Below are positions 34,672 through 46,878 of a stretch of 64,000 nt of DNA, one piece after another; position 1 is the stretch's first letter, and the number at the start of each line of letters is the position of its first letter. A program made the position numbers and the translations under genes. The stretch spans positions 62,001 to 126,000 of the forward strand of contig JABSSW010000051.1 of assembly GCA_018902385.1 (NCBI GenBank), read 5' to 3'. The stretch comes from Physcia stellaris (Eukaryota > Ascomycota > Lecanoromycetes > Caliciales > Physciaceae). Below the pieces are notes generated by a model, which was given only the letters and a program-made list of their open reading frames with translations, did not search any database and was not told the origin of the DNA.

Positions 34672-34683
34672 TAGGGTTAGGGT
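34672..34683. promoter_or_regulatory. Telobox-like element upstream of NCS6
   Basis: TTAGGGTTAGGG, two exact telomere-type units, about 70 bases before the NCS6 ATG: a position typical of a core promoter element. Likely bound by a Tbf1/Teb1-type factor; inferred from motif. Confidence 0.5.
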
Positions 34684-34753
34684 ACAAAGATCTCAAAGTT
34701 AACGACCCTCCAACAGTCCTCCATAGAGCAGGCCTCCTTGACCTCGTCTGCTA

Positions 34754-36016
34754 ATGCCGCCCTCACTTTGTTGCCGCTGCCAGTCCTCTCGTGCTCTAAT
34801 ACTCCGTCCCAAAAACCATGACAAGCTCTGTAAATCCTGCTTCCTTTCCGTCTTCGAAACCGAGATCCACACCACTGTAACCACTTCCTCACTCTTCAAC
34901 CGTGGTGAGCGGGTTGCAATCGGGGCTTCTGGGGGTAAAGACTCCACCGTCCTCGCCTCTGTACTCAAAACGCTCAACGACCGATATGACTACGGTTTAG
35001 ACCTTGTGCTACTCTCAATCGACGAGGGGATCAAAGGGTACAGAGACGATAGTCTGGAGACCGTCAAGCGAAATGCCGTACAATATGACATGCCCCTCGA
35101 GATCGTTGGCTACGACGAATTATACGGATGGACGATGGATCAAGTCGTCAGCCAAGTCGGCAAGAAGGGCAACTGCACCTACTGTGGCGTCTTCCGACGA
35201 CAGGCGCTGGACCGTGGCGCTGCGAAGATGGGCATCGAGCATGTCGTCACCGGCCACAATGCGGACGATATTGCTGAAACGGTCATGATGAATTTGCTGA
35301 GGGGCGATCTTCCGCGGTTGGCGAGGGCTACAAGCATTGTCACTGAGAGCGCGGCGAGCGATATCAAGAGGAGCAAGCCATTGAAGTATGCCTATGAGAA
35401 AGAGATTGTGCTATATGCCCATCACAAGGGCCTGGATTATTTCAGTACAGAGTGTATCTACAGTCCCGAGGCATTCCGAGGTAGTGCGAGAGCGTTGATC
35501 AAAAACCTGGAGAGGGTCAGGCCGAGCGCAATTCTTGATGTTGTCAAGAGCGGAGAAGACATGGCTAAATTAGTCCCTGTTGAGGTCACTGGTGCTGGGA
35601 AAGGGCCCAAAGACGTACTCGTCATAGACGGCGAAGCCGAAGGTGAAGGTGGGTGTGGAAGTGCTAACGGGAGAAGCAGTGGAGGTGAGATGGCGGCCAT
35701 GGAAGCGAAGTTGAGAGCGGACGAAGATGCAAAACGAAGAGAAGTTGATGTCACAAGGCAAAGTCAAAAATACGATAGAGACACTACAGTACCTATCAAA
35801 ATAAAGAAGAAGCTACCGAAGCAGAAGATGGGTAAATGTACCAGATGTGGCTATCTATCCAGTCAAGACGTCTGTAAGGCGTGCATGCTTCTCGAAGGTC
35901 TCAACAAAAACAGGCCAAAGATGGAGATCAAAGTCGGCATTGATGAAGAGGAAAACAGTCCAACCCTGACAAGAAGAATGGAAGGCTTAAAAGTCGGTCC
36001 CGATTCGTTGCCTTGA
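34754..36016 (+). CDS. NCS6: Cytoplasmic tRNA 2-thiolation protein 1 (Ncs6/Ctu1)
   Basis: Adenylates U34 of the tRNAs for Lys, Glu and Gln and, with Ncs2 and sulfur from Urm1, forms 2-thiouridine, which tunes codon decoding in the cytosol. Single exon, 420 residues. N-terminal zinc-binding Cys (C6/C9 and C26/C29), the PP-loop ATP pyrophosphatase motif SGGKDS at residues 59-64, LLSIDEGI, the catalytic-type CTYCG at 141-145, [23 protein letters not shown] near residue 237, and a C-terminal zinc ribbon (CTRCG ... CKAC) all match the family. An insert of about 60 Gly/Ser/Glu-rich residues (about 285-345) makes it longer than yeast Ncs6 (359). Start chosen at the ATG directly before the first Cys pair. 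Very secure. Confidence 0.97.
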   Translation: MPPSLCCRCQSSRALILRPKNHDKLCKSCFLSVFETEIHTTVTTSSLFNRGERVAIGASGGKDSTVLASVLKTLNDRYDYGLDLVLLSIDEGIKGYRDDSLETVKRNAVQYDMPLEIVGYDELYGWTMDQVVSQVGKKGNCTYCGVFRRQALDRGAAKMGIEHVVTGHNADDIAETVMMNLLRGDLPRLARATSIVTESAASDIKRSKPLKYAYEKEIVLYAHHKGLDYFSTECIYSPEAFRGSARALIKNLERVRPSAILDVVKSGEDMAKLVPVEVTGAGKGPKDVLVIDGEAEGEGGCGSANGRSSGGEMAAMEAKLRADEDAKRREVDVTRQSQKYDRDTTVPIKIKKKLPKQKMGKCTRCGYLSSQDVCKACMLLEGLNKNRPKMEIKVGIDEEENSPTLTRRMEGLKVGPDSLP

Positions 36017-36858
36017 TGGTACAGCCGGAAGGACAAGCTAAGAGTTGGAGATCCGTATAATGCATCTACAAAACCCAGCCCATCAGACAATATGGCTCCG
36101 CCGTAGGCTCAGGAGCTATCTGCGATGTACAGCTTTCCCTGCTTACCGCGAGTCTTCAGATATGACGGCTATAGGAGTGTTCGAGGAGCGCCTACCGGTC
36201 ATACAGACGTAGGCTTCGAAATCCAGGTACAAGCAAAGACCTGTTAGGCTCGACAAGGACCTCTGGCCATGCCAGATTGCGATTTCACCACGTGAGAGTC
36301 CTCCAAGCCTCAATTTGTATCACCTTTCTTATCCTTCAGACTAAGCACTTACTACCATTATCACAGGTCACATTATTGCTCGCTTATAGAAACAACCTAG
36401 TATACCTACATCATACTATCAGTGACCGGCACTTTGAGAGTTAGGAGCAGGTCCTAACCTTGAGGATGTTAGTGAACGTCTTCATAAGGTAGTCTGGCTG
36501 TAGCAGCCAAGGCTGTTTTTACAGTCAATTGAATATATTCGCGGCTTCAGTTTAATACCTGTCCTTTGCCATAGAATAAGAAGCAACACCCTGTCATCTC
36601 CTTACACCCATTGATCGAGTAGGTATCGCTGGGAAGTGCCGCATCTTTGTTCCATCCATACAAGAAATGGTTTTTCGTTTGCGGAGTATTTGAAATTTGC
36701 CGAGCCCCTTATCACGTGCAATTACCGAATGAATACAACACTTCTGTACACCGTTTTGTCTTACTTCTCACTCCTCGGTCACTTCAAGAGCACCAGACCA
36801 CAACCAAAATTGTTGCTCAGCTACTTGAGTGTTTCTCCAGCCTGCCTCAACCTGACCT
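36017..36858. other. Intergenic
   Basis: 842 bases between two plus-strand genes; holds the NCS6 3' region and the upstream region of the next gene. The reading frames at 36636-36926 overlap the next gene's first exon in other frames and are not supported. Confidence 0.5.
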
Positions 36859-38028
36859 ATGATGCCTCTAAAGCAAGGAATCTCGGCAGTAGACACTACT
36901 CAGAAGCTAGGAGTTTCAAGTGTTGAACGCAGTCCTGGCGTGGTAGGAGCCACGCAGACCTGGTTGATCAATGGAGAGAAGCCGGTAAGTCAACAAAGGT
37001 GGTTTACTACGGCATATGGCTTACTGTACTAGCAATCCATGCCGAGCACCTTGGTTCTTGATCCGCCAAACCTCGACGAAGCAGCTGCCCCTGGTCACGT
37101 TAGACAGATGTTCAGTGATACTGCGGTCGCTGGCCTTCGACCTGACTACTGTAGTTTGGGTCCTTATAAAGCAGAAGCCCAAGTGGCCCCTTCATTTCTG
37201 ACCCTCCCTCTCGAGCTACGGCGAGCAATTTATCGCCACGTGCTTTGTTATAATTATCGGCTAAGGAAAAAGACGTGGTACCTCCTTCCGCAGTCGTTCC
37301 TAGGCCGCAACCTTCTAGGCCTTCCAAACGACGACACTAGCTTGTTCTGTGTATGCCAGCAGATTTACAATGAAACCCTCAACATATTCTATGAGGTCAA
37401 TGTTTTCAGTCTCCATTCAAAAATGCTGAAGCCAGGGAGTTTCGAAAATCTACATCATCTGCAGCATGTCGACTTCACCTTCAATTACCGTTCTAACATC
37501 CATGCGGATAGCGCTCCAATTCAGCTGCCAAAACAGCTAAAGTGTTTAGTGGCATTTTGTCCTCGGCTAAGGACATTCTCACTTTTGGGCATGCGCTATA
37601 AAAAGTTCGCAGACCCTTATGTTGATAGCAAAAACAAATTTTTACAAGCCCTATTATCAATGAAAGCCAGTGACACTTTCGAGGGCCTGCACCTGGTCGT
37701 CCCATTCGAGAATCCTGACACGTGGCCTCTTTATTACGATTTCCTTAACTCGGTTGCACCAGCAGCACACTGGTCTTGTGTTCTAGAACGCGGGTCTACG
37801 GCAAGACTCAAGGACAATTGGCAAGCCAAAGCGTACATGTCGCCTAAGGAGCATAAGGTGAGCAGCAGTGACGAAACGCACTCGTGACTCACGTACTAAA
37901 AAGATTAGTTTCGTAAAGGTTTTTCCAAGATCGATAATAGGGAAAGGGAAGGCAGTGGATTTGAGTATGTGGCTTCGACTGAGAACTTGGAGGATTGGTT
38001 TGACTTCCCTGAAGTAAGTTTCTGCTAG
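36859..38028 (+). CDS. F-box-like (DUF7730-type) fungal protein
   Basis: Exons 36859-36984, 37033-37857 and 37909-38028 join in frame to 356 residues. The core FLTLPLELRRAIYRHVL, then LFCVCQQIYNETLNIFYEVNVFSL is the pattern of a large, variable family in Pezizomycotina: an F-box-like helix pair followed by a strand-helix unit with 'CxQIYxEtxxifYexNxF'. Later segments (FENLHHLQHVDFTF, LRTFSLLG, FEGLHLVVPF) fit the same module. The first 60 residues are variable. The final exon reads KGFSKIDN ... EDWFDFPE and may stop at 38028 or continue after a further intron from the GTAAGT at 38014. Many family members are of unknown role and may join SCF ubiquitin ligases. Function is not shown here. Confidence 0.8.
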
Positions 38029-38635
38029 TCCACACAATCACAATTGCCATTACAAGAGCTGCGCAATAAACTTAGATACTGGTGCCATCATCGGAGTTAT
38101 CAACTATGTACGTGTACGGATAAATTGGCTTCGTACTGACCTTTAAAATTAGGAATACGAATTCGAGTATTAGCCATCATGCTTTCCTTCCCGAGTACAA
38201 TTCCAGACCAACTCAACAACGAGCTCGAGTCAGAGGTTTCAGCTTGCAGCTAAGCCCTAGTATATTCGGCGGAATGTTCACGAGGTTGAGAATGTAGCGG
38301 GCCCATCTGAAACTCTGATTTTCGACCAAGGTTTGGCTACACGGAGCAATGATTTCGGCCAGCTCTCGATCAATAAATCATTTCCGATCTGGTAGCTTTA
38401 TGGCAGTGCTCTAGAGGCTAATATCGAGGCTGGACTCGGTTCTGGCTTTGACCGGGAGCTTGATTGCAAAAGATATGCTGATCCAATTATTGAAGAATTC
38501 TGGTCAAAGCTATTAGGAACAAAAACTGAAAAGAGCGAATTCCAAACAAGCTTTATTAAGAACTGGCTATCCCATTCTCTGCTGGGCCGCTGTTTTTCCA
38601 AACCCCAAAAAACCCCAAATCCCCCCCTAATTCCC
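38029..38635. other. Intergenic 3' region
   Basis: 607 bases; no supported gene. An acceptor-like site at about 38085 could add a short last exon to the upstream gene. Confidence 0.4.
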
Positions 38636-39096
38636 CTAAAACCTCACACAAAAACATCCTCCAACCCAACCCCCTTCTCCCTCCCCACCTCCCCCTCCAA
38701 AGCCCAATCCCCTCCTCAGCTCCCTCACCTTCTCCTCCGCGGCTTGATCCCAGAACCCCCACCGCACCCCCGTCACGGAGCTGTAAGCGTGGTTTAGCGG
38801 TCGCCAGGGCGGATTTTAGGCGGTGGCGGAGGTGTGCGATTTTTTGTGCGATGGTCCGGAGACGGGTGGACGTTGGGGGATGAGAGTTCTTGTGTTTTGT
38901 TGCTTTCCGGAGACGGGTGACTGTTGGATGATTTGCTGGGGGAGGATGAGAGGGGAAGAGGAATCGGCGCGGGGAGGGGAGACGTGTTCGTTTGCGGATG
39001 GGGATTCGTCGCGGTTTGGGAGGGGGAGGGGGCATTTCCGGGGGCGGGTGGTCGGGGTAGCAGGGCAATTCCGAAGGCGGGCGGGCGGTGAATCAT
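38636..39096 (-). CDS. Possible small protein gene with a frame break (weak)
   Basis: From an ATG at 39096 a Pro/Ser-rich frame runs to about 38797; the next frame, from about 38812 to a stop at 38636, reads PPWRPLNHAYSSVTGVRWGF followed by DQAAEEKVRELRR, which looks like genuine coding sequence (ordered, amphipathic). The two meet at a run of four T (38814-38817, A run in the gene); one more base would open the whole 461-base span as 153 residues. Alternatively the second part is an exon after an acceptor CTTACAG at about 38780. The low-complexity N-terminal half could be a mitochondrial presequence. No family recognised. Confidence 0.35.
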
Positions 39097-39578
39097 GTGC
39101 TTGCGTCTGTGGGTGGGCGTGGAAAGGGGGAGGAGGGAGGTGCATTCCGAGTTTTGAGACGAGGGGCATTTTTGCTGTTGATATTTGAATTGGAAATTGT
39201 TTTTTTGGGGGGAATGAATGGATGGTCTGGATGGAATGGGTAAGATGGGGGGATGGATGGGAAGGAGATACTATATGTATGCTTGGAAATCTCAACAAAA
39301 GGTAATAAAGCAGAAAATGACTCATACTCAACCAAAAGCGTTTTGACCTTTTCAACGGGGGTGGCAAAGTCATACCTCATATCTTTCTATCCTATGTCCT
39401 ATTCCCCACTATCCAGTGCCGCGACTTTCCTAGCACCATCCAGAGCGAAGGAAGCTGACATTCCTGCGCCCCATCCGTCACTTCCCAACCGCAAAGCCCA
39501 GTCTCAACCAATTACGCCCTCCGCAATCTATACCATCCATGTTGTGCACCCCGCGCAAAGAAGCCGAACGCCACGAAC
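39097..39578. other. Intergenic, promoter of the weak candidate and BLM10 3' flank
   Basis: 482 bases, very purine/pyrimidine-skewed; no supported gene. Confidence 0.4.
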
Positions 39579-42500
39579 CTAAGCGAAATAACTCTTCCAA
39601 AGCACCCCATCCAAGTCCTCTGCCTGCTCCCGTGTAAACGCCTGCAAGCACCGTTAGCACCGCTCCTTATTACATAACTTCATACAAGTCTAGGGGGATA
39701 TATATACCTTCAAGTCAACATGCCAAGTATCCTGCCTCGTCTTCTTGAAATCGCTCAATATACTCTTGACACTCTGCCCCACCATGCCAGGGTCATTATT
39801 CGCTTTATTCGCCAACGTGGCCAGGATCCCCGGGATCCACTTCGGCGGCGGCGAGCTGTACGGGAACGCCTGCACCAGCGCTCCAAGACCCAGCACCGCG
39901 GCATGGCGCGCGAGGACAATCCTCGCGTGTTCCGGCGTGGGCGTGCTGGTGCCTGTGCTCGTTGCACTGCGCGCTTTCTTCGGCAGCGGCGAATCGAGGA
40001 GCATCTTGGTGAATTTGGCGTTCAGGTCTTCGACGATGCGCGTTCGCAAAGCGATGGGTGAGCAGCGGATCATGCCCGAGAGGGTGGAGGCGGCGCCGAG
40101 ACGGACTTCGAGCTGCGTGTCTTCAAGCATGTTGGCTACGCATTCGAAGAGTTTGGTCTGTTGCTCCGAGGCTATGAGGAATAGGCGGCGGAAGTAGATG
40201 ACTTGCATATTCACCATGGATCGTAGACGCTGATGCCACGAAGTTGAGGTTCGGCCGACCTTGATGAGGGCTTCGATGAATGCCACGTCTTCGCCAATGC
40301 CATGTGGGACGTTGGCAAGGTGCCTAAAGACTTGATAGGCTAGCGATGCGAGCTCGGGGTCTTCCCGGACATCCATCATTTGCAGTAGTTGGTTGATGAA
40401 GAGGTTGGGGAAGAATTGAGTGAGACCTATGCATTCTAGAGAGGAGAGACTAGTGTCGAGCCATAGCAGGACGGTCTTGCTACCTGATGTGTAAGGGGAT
40501 GATGTTTGAAGTCCAGGCGGACGTTCTTGCCGCCACTTCTCTAATTGATCGAAGATCGATTGCATCGTAGCCGAAAAGTCCTCAGTCGGCTGATATGGTC
40601 TGGTGCCAACGGATGAAGCGGATCGCTGGCTCTCCATCAAAGTATTGACATCCTTGTAGGACTCGTGATATCGTGTGCGACAGATACTCGAAAGAGTCGA
40701 GCCTATTGCTTCTCGGACCCCTTTGTATGGATGATCGAGATGAGCAAGGAAGTCGTCGGTAATTGGCTTATCCAACTGGAAGTGCCACCCAAGGTCGACG
40801 ATACACTGTTGGAGTAACTTCACCTTCGAACTCTCTTTGAAAGCGGCGTTGGAAGACATATCCAGTCGGAAAGAGGCAAGCCAATCTACCAAGGGCCATG
40901 ACCGTCGTGGATCCTTGCCTTGAACGACTAAGTGCAGGAAGGTCACCCAGTAGCTCAGATTCTCTGGTGTGAGTCCTTCGTGGAAGATTCTCTGGACAAT
41001 TGGAAAAGCGTATTCCCATACAATAGTTCGAAGCTCGATTGGCTTGTCGGTGGTGGATATCAGTAAGGCTCCGAGGATTTCGGCCGTTGCACGGTGCTGA
41101 TGCTTGTCAGAGCCATCTCCATATACGCCGTGGACCAGCTCTTTAATATCCGATAGCTTTGTAGTGGTGTATCCGGCATGCATCAGCTTGAAAGTATTCA
41201 CGAGTAGTATTGCGCTAGACACACGGAACCGATCAGCTCCAGCATCTCGAGGCTCCTGTTTGAGGTACTCGAAAAAGGCGGAAAACCACGCTTTATCAAC
41301 AATTCTCCCGATATGCTTCAATGCGCCAATTTCAACCTCGTCGTATTCTATGTCGACTTTCGGGTTCGGCTTGTACGCAGGAATGAGCTTCTTCCACACC
41401 AACCATCCTGGATGATCATGGTCGACGTAATACTCTGCCTCAGGCTTCGCAAAGCTTGAGAGAAAGTGCGCGGTCCAGTCAGGATCTCCCTGCTGTGCAG
41501 ACACCTGGATCTTGGCAGGTAGGTGCTGTTTATCGAGGATGTAGTTCTCGTATTTATGTTCGGCAGCTGCTCGTGCGTCTATTACAGAGAACATCGCAAC
41601 TAGACCACCAGAGTACAGTCCTCTCAAACTGGGGTGCAGATCTATCGCGCCTTTAGTAAAGAGATCTATCACGCCATCCGACGAAACGTCATCAAATCTC
41701 AAACTGAGGCTTAGGATTATTGTTGCTGAACGAGCGGCCTTCTTCCAATGTGAGCGCGTCGTGATCGTCACTAGCTCTTCGCACAACGAAGCCTTCTTCT
41801 CCTTGACCGTTGCGCGTTTCTTCGTCACCTTATCCCGCTGCTTAGCAATTCTAGACTGAACATCGTCTTTTGGAGCGATTGGCTCGACGACATCCTTATT
41901 CAGAATCACCATGCGCTCGGTTGGCCGGCCGAAATCCATTATTTGCAGTGTTGCAGTCGCACTTAGCTTTTGTATCGAAGGCTTATCGGCGTCAGTAGCA
42001 GCCAGGTAAGCTTTGATCAGCCTAGGTGTGAACCGCCAGTCTTTGCTCACAGTCCGTGCTAGGCTGCCAAAAATAAGGCTGTAAATGCCGCCTTTAATCT
42101 TTGGAAAGTCATTCTCACGAGCCCCATTCTCGAAAGCACGCAGTAGAACCGGGATCACGAGAGGTCTTGACCCAATGATAGCTTTGAACGCCGCTTCCCC
42201 GGCACTTTGAGCGCTACGACGAACTTCGGTGTATGGCGATACTGCTGCGTGGGCGAGGTCGAAAAGGAGCTGTTTGGCAAGATCAGATTTGGGCCTAGGC
42301 GTCGAGTTATGGCGTAATCTTGACAGATGGTACACATGTGCTCTTCGAACCAAAATTGACCTTGGATAGTGTTTCCGAAGACCAGTAACCTTGAATGGGG
42401 CAATGTCCGCGGCCAAAAGTCTCGTCACGCGATCCAGAACGTGAGCAGATCGCTCAAAGCCAACGTCGATGAACCAGCATTTGTAAGCTGTATACAGAGG

Positions 42501-45500
42501 GCCAAAACATGAAACATCGTCGGCTTGCTTTTCCATCAAAAATTCATGCACGGAATGTAGAGTTTTGCCCATCCTAGCTCGTAGATCGTGGACCTCTTCG
42601 TAAAGCGGATCTTCTTCCTTGATCAAATAGCCGGTAGGATATTTAAAAGTAGGCTTGACCTCGTCTTCTTCGGACTCTTCGGCGGATCGGTCAGGACCAA
42701 GCTCTGAATCGTCCGAGCTTGCGTCCGGGGTATATCCATTGGTTTCAACCATTTCAATGTCGGTACTGTTCTCGGAGTCTGGGTCCGTGTTTTGCTTGCT
42801 GTCCGCTCTCGGGTCAAAAACAACAGCCATACCTGATATGAGTAGACGGATTAAGACAAGATTTCTAGCGACTTCGTCGGACCACACCTTGTCGCTGCCG
42901 TCCCGCTTGACGCTGGATGTGCCATCAATGAGCGCCGACAGCTGCTGTAGTGCATTTTCGCCTTCAATCCGGAACAATTCCACCGCAAATTCGACCTCCT
43001 CCTTAGAAGGTACGTGCCATTTGATGTTGAGCTTCTTTGGGTCAGGCATCATGCCCCATTCCGAAGGAGAGATGCCTCGTGATAGCACATCGGCTTCATA
43101 AAGGGAGTTGTCAATTGGATAGATGCCGGTAAGATTTAGAAGCAGATGGTGCACGTAGTTGGAAACATGTACTGTAGGATTGCCTTTGCATTTTTTCTGC
43201 ATGTAGACCGCTATGTCAAGTAATTCTTTCTTGTAAGGCATTACCGCATTTCCAACGTGAACCACGCACATGCTGAGCATACTGATACTCCAGACAAGTC
43301 CTCGATCTCGTGGAAGCACATCGGCTCCAGTGTTCCTTGTTGATGCGGCGCCATTCTCATCAATTTCGGTGCGAATCGACTGGATTAGTACAGGCACGAG
43401 TCGCTTGAGGGCCTGGTCAGGCTTTACCTTACACAGTGTACTGCAGATGAATGCCATCGCATCGCGAGCTTGATGGATGACGTGGTTGCCGACGAATTCT
43501 GCGATCTTGTTAAGAGCAAGACTGTATAATTCTGGCGACAAGCTGGACAGCATTGGTAGGAACGTGGCTGGCAATGTGTTCACCACGTTCTCCTCAGGTG
43601 ATCCTGAGCGTACTTTTGCAGCATCAGGTAAATTCTCGAGTAGCGTAAACACTTTCCCAAGGAATGAGCTGACAAACTCTGCGAGGCCAGCTGTCGAAGA
43701 GCGTAGGATAATCTCTTCTTCTTTCTCGTCAAGCTTGGAATAGTCGAGCTCTACATTTACTCCTTCCTGTTCCATGCGGTCGACCTCTGACGTTATCCAT
43801 TCCATCGCAGGCATATTACCACTGACACTGTCTTGGCCTTTTGTCAAATCATGGAATGGAATGTTATAGCAGACTGATTGGATGTAGGATAGCGTGTAGA
43901 GTGTCTTGTCCAGATCGTTGGCATCTATGCCTGGAAGAGCAAGGCCAAGCATAGCCGTCACGTGACATCTGAAGCCCTTTGTCCGTACCATGGTACCGGT
44001 CAGATGGTACAGGGCTCTTAGTGACGAGGTTGTTCGGTGTACCTCGACTAAGCCTTGCATGGACGGATAGATGCGCTGTAATGCTCCAGGTAATATCAAG
44101 TCAGGTTCGAGGAACGCTAGTTGTTGCAAGGTCGATAGGGCAAAATTCATCGCAGTCCCACTCTTGGCATAGATGCCCATGAAGACGACATCTCGAAGGC
44201 ATAAGACAAATCGGCGCTTCAGTTCGTCATTCAATTTCCTCTCTTCGGGCACCTCCATCTCTCCGCTCTTCTCCTTGTTCCATCGCATTACAAAGAAATC
44301 GGCAAGGTAGTAGACCAATTGAAAAAGACCTTTAGTCCAACCGCCCTGGTTCGAAGGGTGGAAGAAGGTCTCTACTGCTTGTATAAGTCCTTCCAGGTTT
44401 GCAATGACAGAGTCAGGCTTGTCAAGACATGCTGGAGACAAAGACATGACGATCCAACGAGAGATGTGGTGTGCGACAGGATGTTTCTTTGGGTCCCGTT
44501 CGATCAACATACCAAGACCGGCGACGAGATCGACTGTGCCACTGTATGGAGATGTTGCTTGACCTACCGGTATCTCCAACAAACGTAGGACAGCAGTAAA
44601 GATGAGCGAGGATTGGTCTTTCGTGAAGATACCATACTCGGAGAAAGGGACGTGTGGTGATGTCAATGTATCTCTGGCCAACCTAGAGAAAAGGTCGAGA
44701 AATGTAGTGTCGAACACTCTTGACCGGTTGACCAACGTCCACAAATGGAAAAACGTAGGTAGGTAGTATTGCGGGGTTAAATTGGGATTCTCTACTGACG
44801 CAGCGGCCGTAGGAAAGAGCAAATTAATGAGCCCTGAAACGACAAACGCGCTTTCTGTGAAGGAGGTGCTAAAATATGGCAGCAACTCCTCCAGTATAGC
44901 TGGGCCGTCCGAAGGATCAAAGTACAGTTGCGCGAAGGTACAAAGCTTCGTCAGTGTCCTTATGTTACGCTTGACGTTTGACGTTTGAATCATGCCAGCT
45001 TCTGAAGGGAGAACAAATAGCTTTAATTCTCTTAACAACGGCCGCCAGTCGAGTACAAGATCCTTCCCAGGTTTCAGGTAGTGCTTCTTCCTACGATCCG
45101 TCAGCACGGTATTTGTTTCGGCATCTTGGCGATTGCCTTACTTGGTCAAAGTCATGAACATGCTCGCAAACCGATCCGCAGCCGCGGTATCAATACCTGG
45201 CGCGAGCGATAATTCGTAATAGAGTTGTGCCAGCGTCACACGTTGCTCTTTTGATATCTGGAATTTCAACCCCAACCAATTCCGTATTTCTCTCGTCCAA
45301 TGCACGGCGCCCGGCGCAAAGTCCCCGGCTTGAATAGCGACATATAGGTGTTTGAGGATCTCATTGAGGTTTGCCAATCTCTCCGCGTCATCTTCGGTCT
45401 CATATGGCAGATATCGAAAGTAAGGGTATGTCTTCGTCCGAGGTTGTCGAGTCCCGTCCATTTTACTTGTACGATGTGGAATTGACTTTGAAAGCGGTGA

Positions 45501-45527
45501 CTCTGGTGAGCGGGCGACTTCGGTCAT
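39579..45527 (-). CDS. BLM10: Proteasome activator Blm10/PA200
   Basis: Large HEAT-repeat solenoid that caps the 20S proteasome and opens its gate for peptides and acetylated histones; nuclear. Exons 45527-45142, 45090-39708 and 39641-39579 give 1943 residues (yeast Blm10 is 2143). The N-terminal YPYFRYLPYETE and LKHLYVAIQAGD, the segment YLKPGKDLVLDWRPLL at the first splice junction, repeated HEAT helices, an acidic disordered insert (about residues 900-940, SSDDSELGPDRSAEESEEDE) and a C-terminal KKTRQDTWHVDLK match the family. The last 20 residues are on their own 63-base exon and end SYFA, the HbYX-like tail that docks in the 20S alpha pocket. Reading through the last intron instead gives the tail VYISP, which lacks it. 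The ATG at 45461 (22 codons on) is an alternative start. Confidence 0.95.
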
Positions 45528-46878
45528 GTAGGTATAGATGTAAGACTTTGAGATGCGGATTTGGAGGTGCCTTGATGTAGGTAAGACCTCGACTCGTTGT
45601 AGGATACGGTGGCGTGTGATGTGTAATCTGTGTTACTCCTTCCTTAGATTGACAATGTCATTATGCGTGTTTTTTGCCTGGAAGAGTACTTGATGAGATA
45701 TCACGACGGTGGTGGAGGACAGACCTTGTTACAAGCCAGCTGTTTCGAATGGTGAAAGTAGAGGAGCTGTTGGGTTTACGCAGGCTGTCACGCCGTCAAG
45801 CACTCCCTGTCGAGTCCAATGCACATGCCACAAGCTTCGAGTCTGGTCCAGTTCCTGTCTAGTCGCGTGCCAGGGTTCAGATCTTAGTTTTACCGGGCCG
45901 ACATCCCCCGCTGCATGCAATGACCGGACCCTTGGTGACAGAGCCGCAGAGCGTGAATGACAACGACGGCTGAAGGACTCGCTCTGGGCTGATTGTTACC
46001 TTCAGGTTCTCTTGGTCAAAAGCCTAGATTGCCAGCACAGCTGTCAAGGCGAGAAGCAGGAAGCAATGGAAATCCGCGATTAAATGCAGGAGCACAAGGC
46101 TACAGTTGTCCACGCACAATGCCAAGCCCCCTTAGACATGTTGTGCGGAGGCAACTGTTCGCCACGTAGGCTGAACACTGCCACGGGTCGTACTAACGAA
46201 GCTGGAAAAGAAAGTACATGATAGTTTGATTACAGATGTTGAATCCTAGGTCATGATTACCGTCGGTTCTCTGTCCGAGCAAAAGATCACGGGATGCCAT
46301 CCTGGCCAGCCCCGGAAGATTCGAAGCATTTACTTCCTTGTTAGCCATGATAGTACTTCCTTGTTTTCCCTTCTGTAAGACTAACCACTGCACCAAAAGT
46401 GAGGCCCCACAGTAGTGAGTAGCGTATGGTGGTATATGAGGGTAATTGTGGTCTGACACCTTCGTCCCACCTCTTTCAGAGGTCTAGACTCGCCGTCTTC
46501 AACAATCCTCCTTGATCTGCGAGGTACTCCGTGTAACTTTCCAGGCCATTGCTTTGAAGCTTTCATAGGACAGGTCATGCGGACCTGAGTCGATCAGCTC
46601 GTATTTTTCTGCAGCACCCTTGATAGATAATCAACTGTCCTTCCCATGTGAGCGTGAGCTTATTCTGAGCGTTGGAACTTGACTGTTATACCTCGAATGA
46701 CTATCTCCTTGCCTTGCAGATGTCACGCTCGATATCGAGTGTCGACATCTGATAATGACCGATTGAGCCATTTGTAAAGTCAACGGTAATGCCGAAGCAT
46801 CGAGCCAGGTTCGCAATTATCGATCAATACTCGGCTTCCATTTTGCATAAGAAATCCTTGATGTCCTCGAGGATGTGT
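45528..46878. other. Intergenic: BLM10 promoter and GPI18 3' flank
   Basis: 1.35 kb with only short, featureless reading frames on both strands. No supported gene. Confidence 0.5.

Larger units (their letters stand above)
29310..34753. other. 5.4 kb gene-poor region upstream of the C2H2 gene and of NCS6
   Basis: The longest stretch without a supported gene. It must hold the promoters of two genes pointing apart, the C2H2 factor and NCS6. Reading frames here (29461-29976 plus, 32362-33096 plus, 33900-34169 minus) lack recognisable features; a Cys-rich frame at 32838-33035 is listed separately. Long upstream regions with long 5' leaders are common for fungal developmental transcription factors, which is the simplest explanation. 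Confidence 0.5.
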
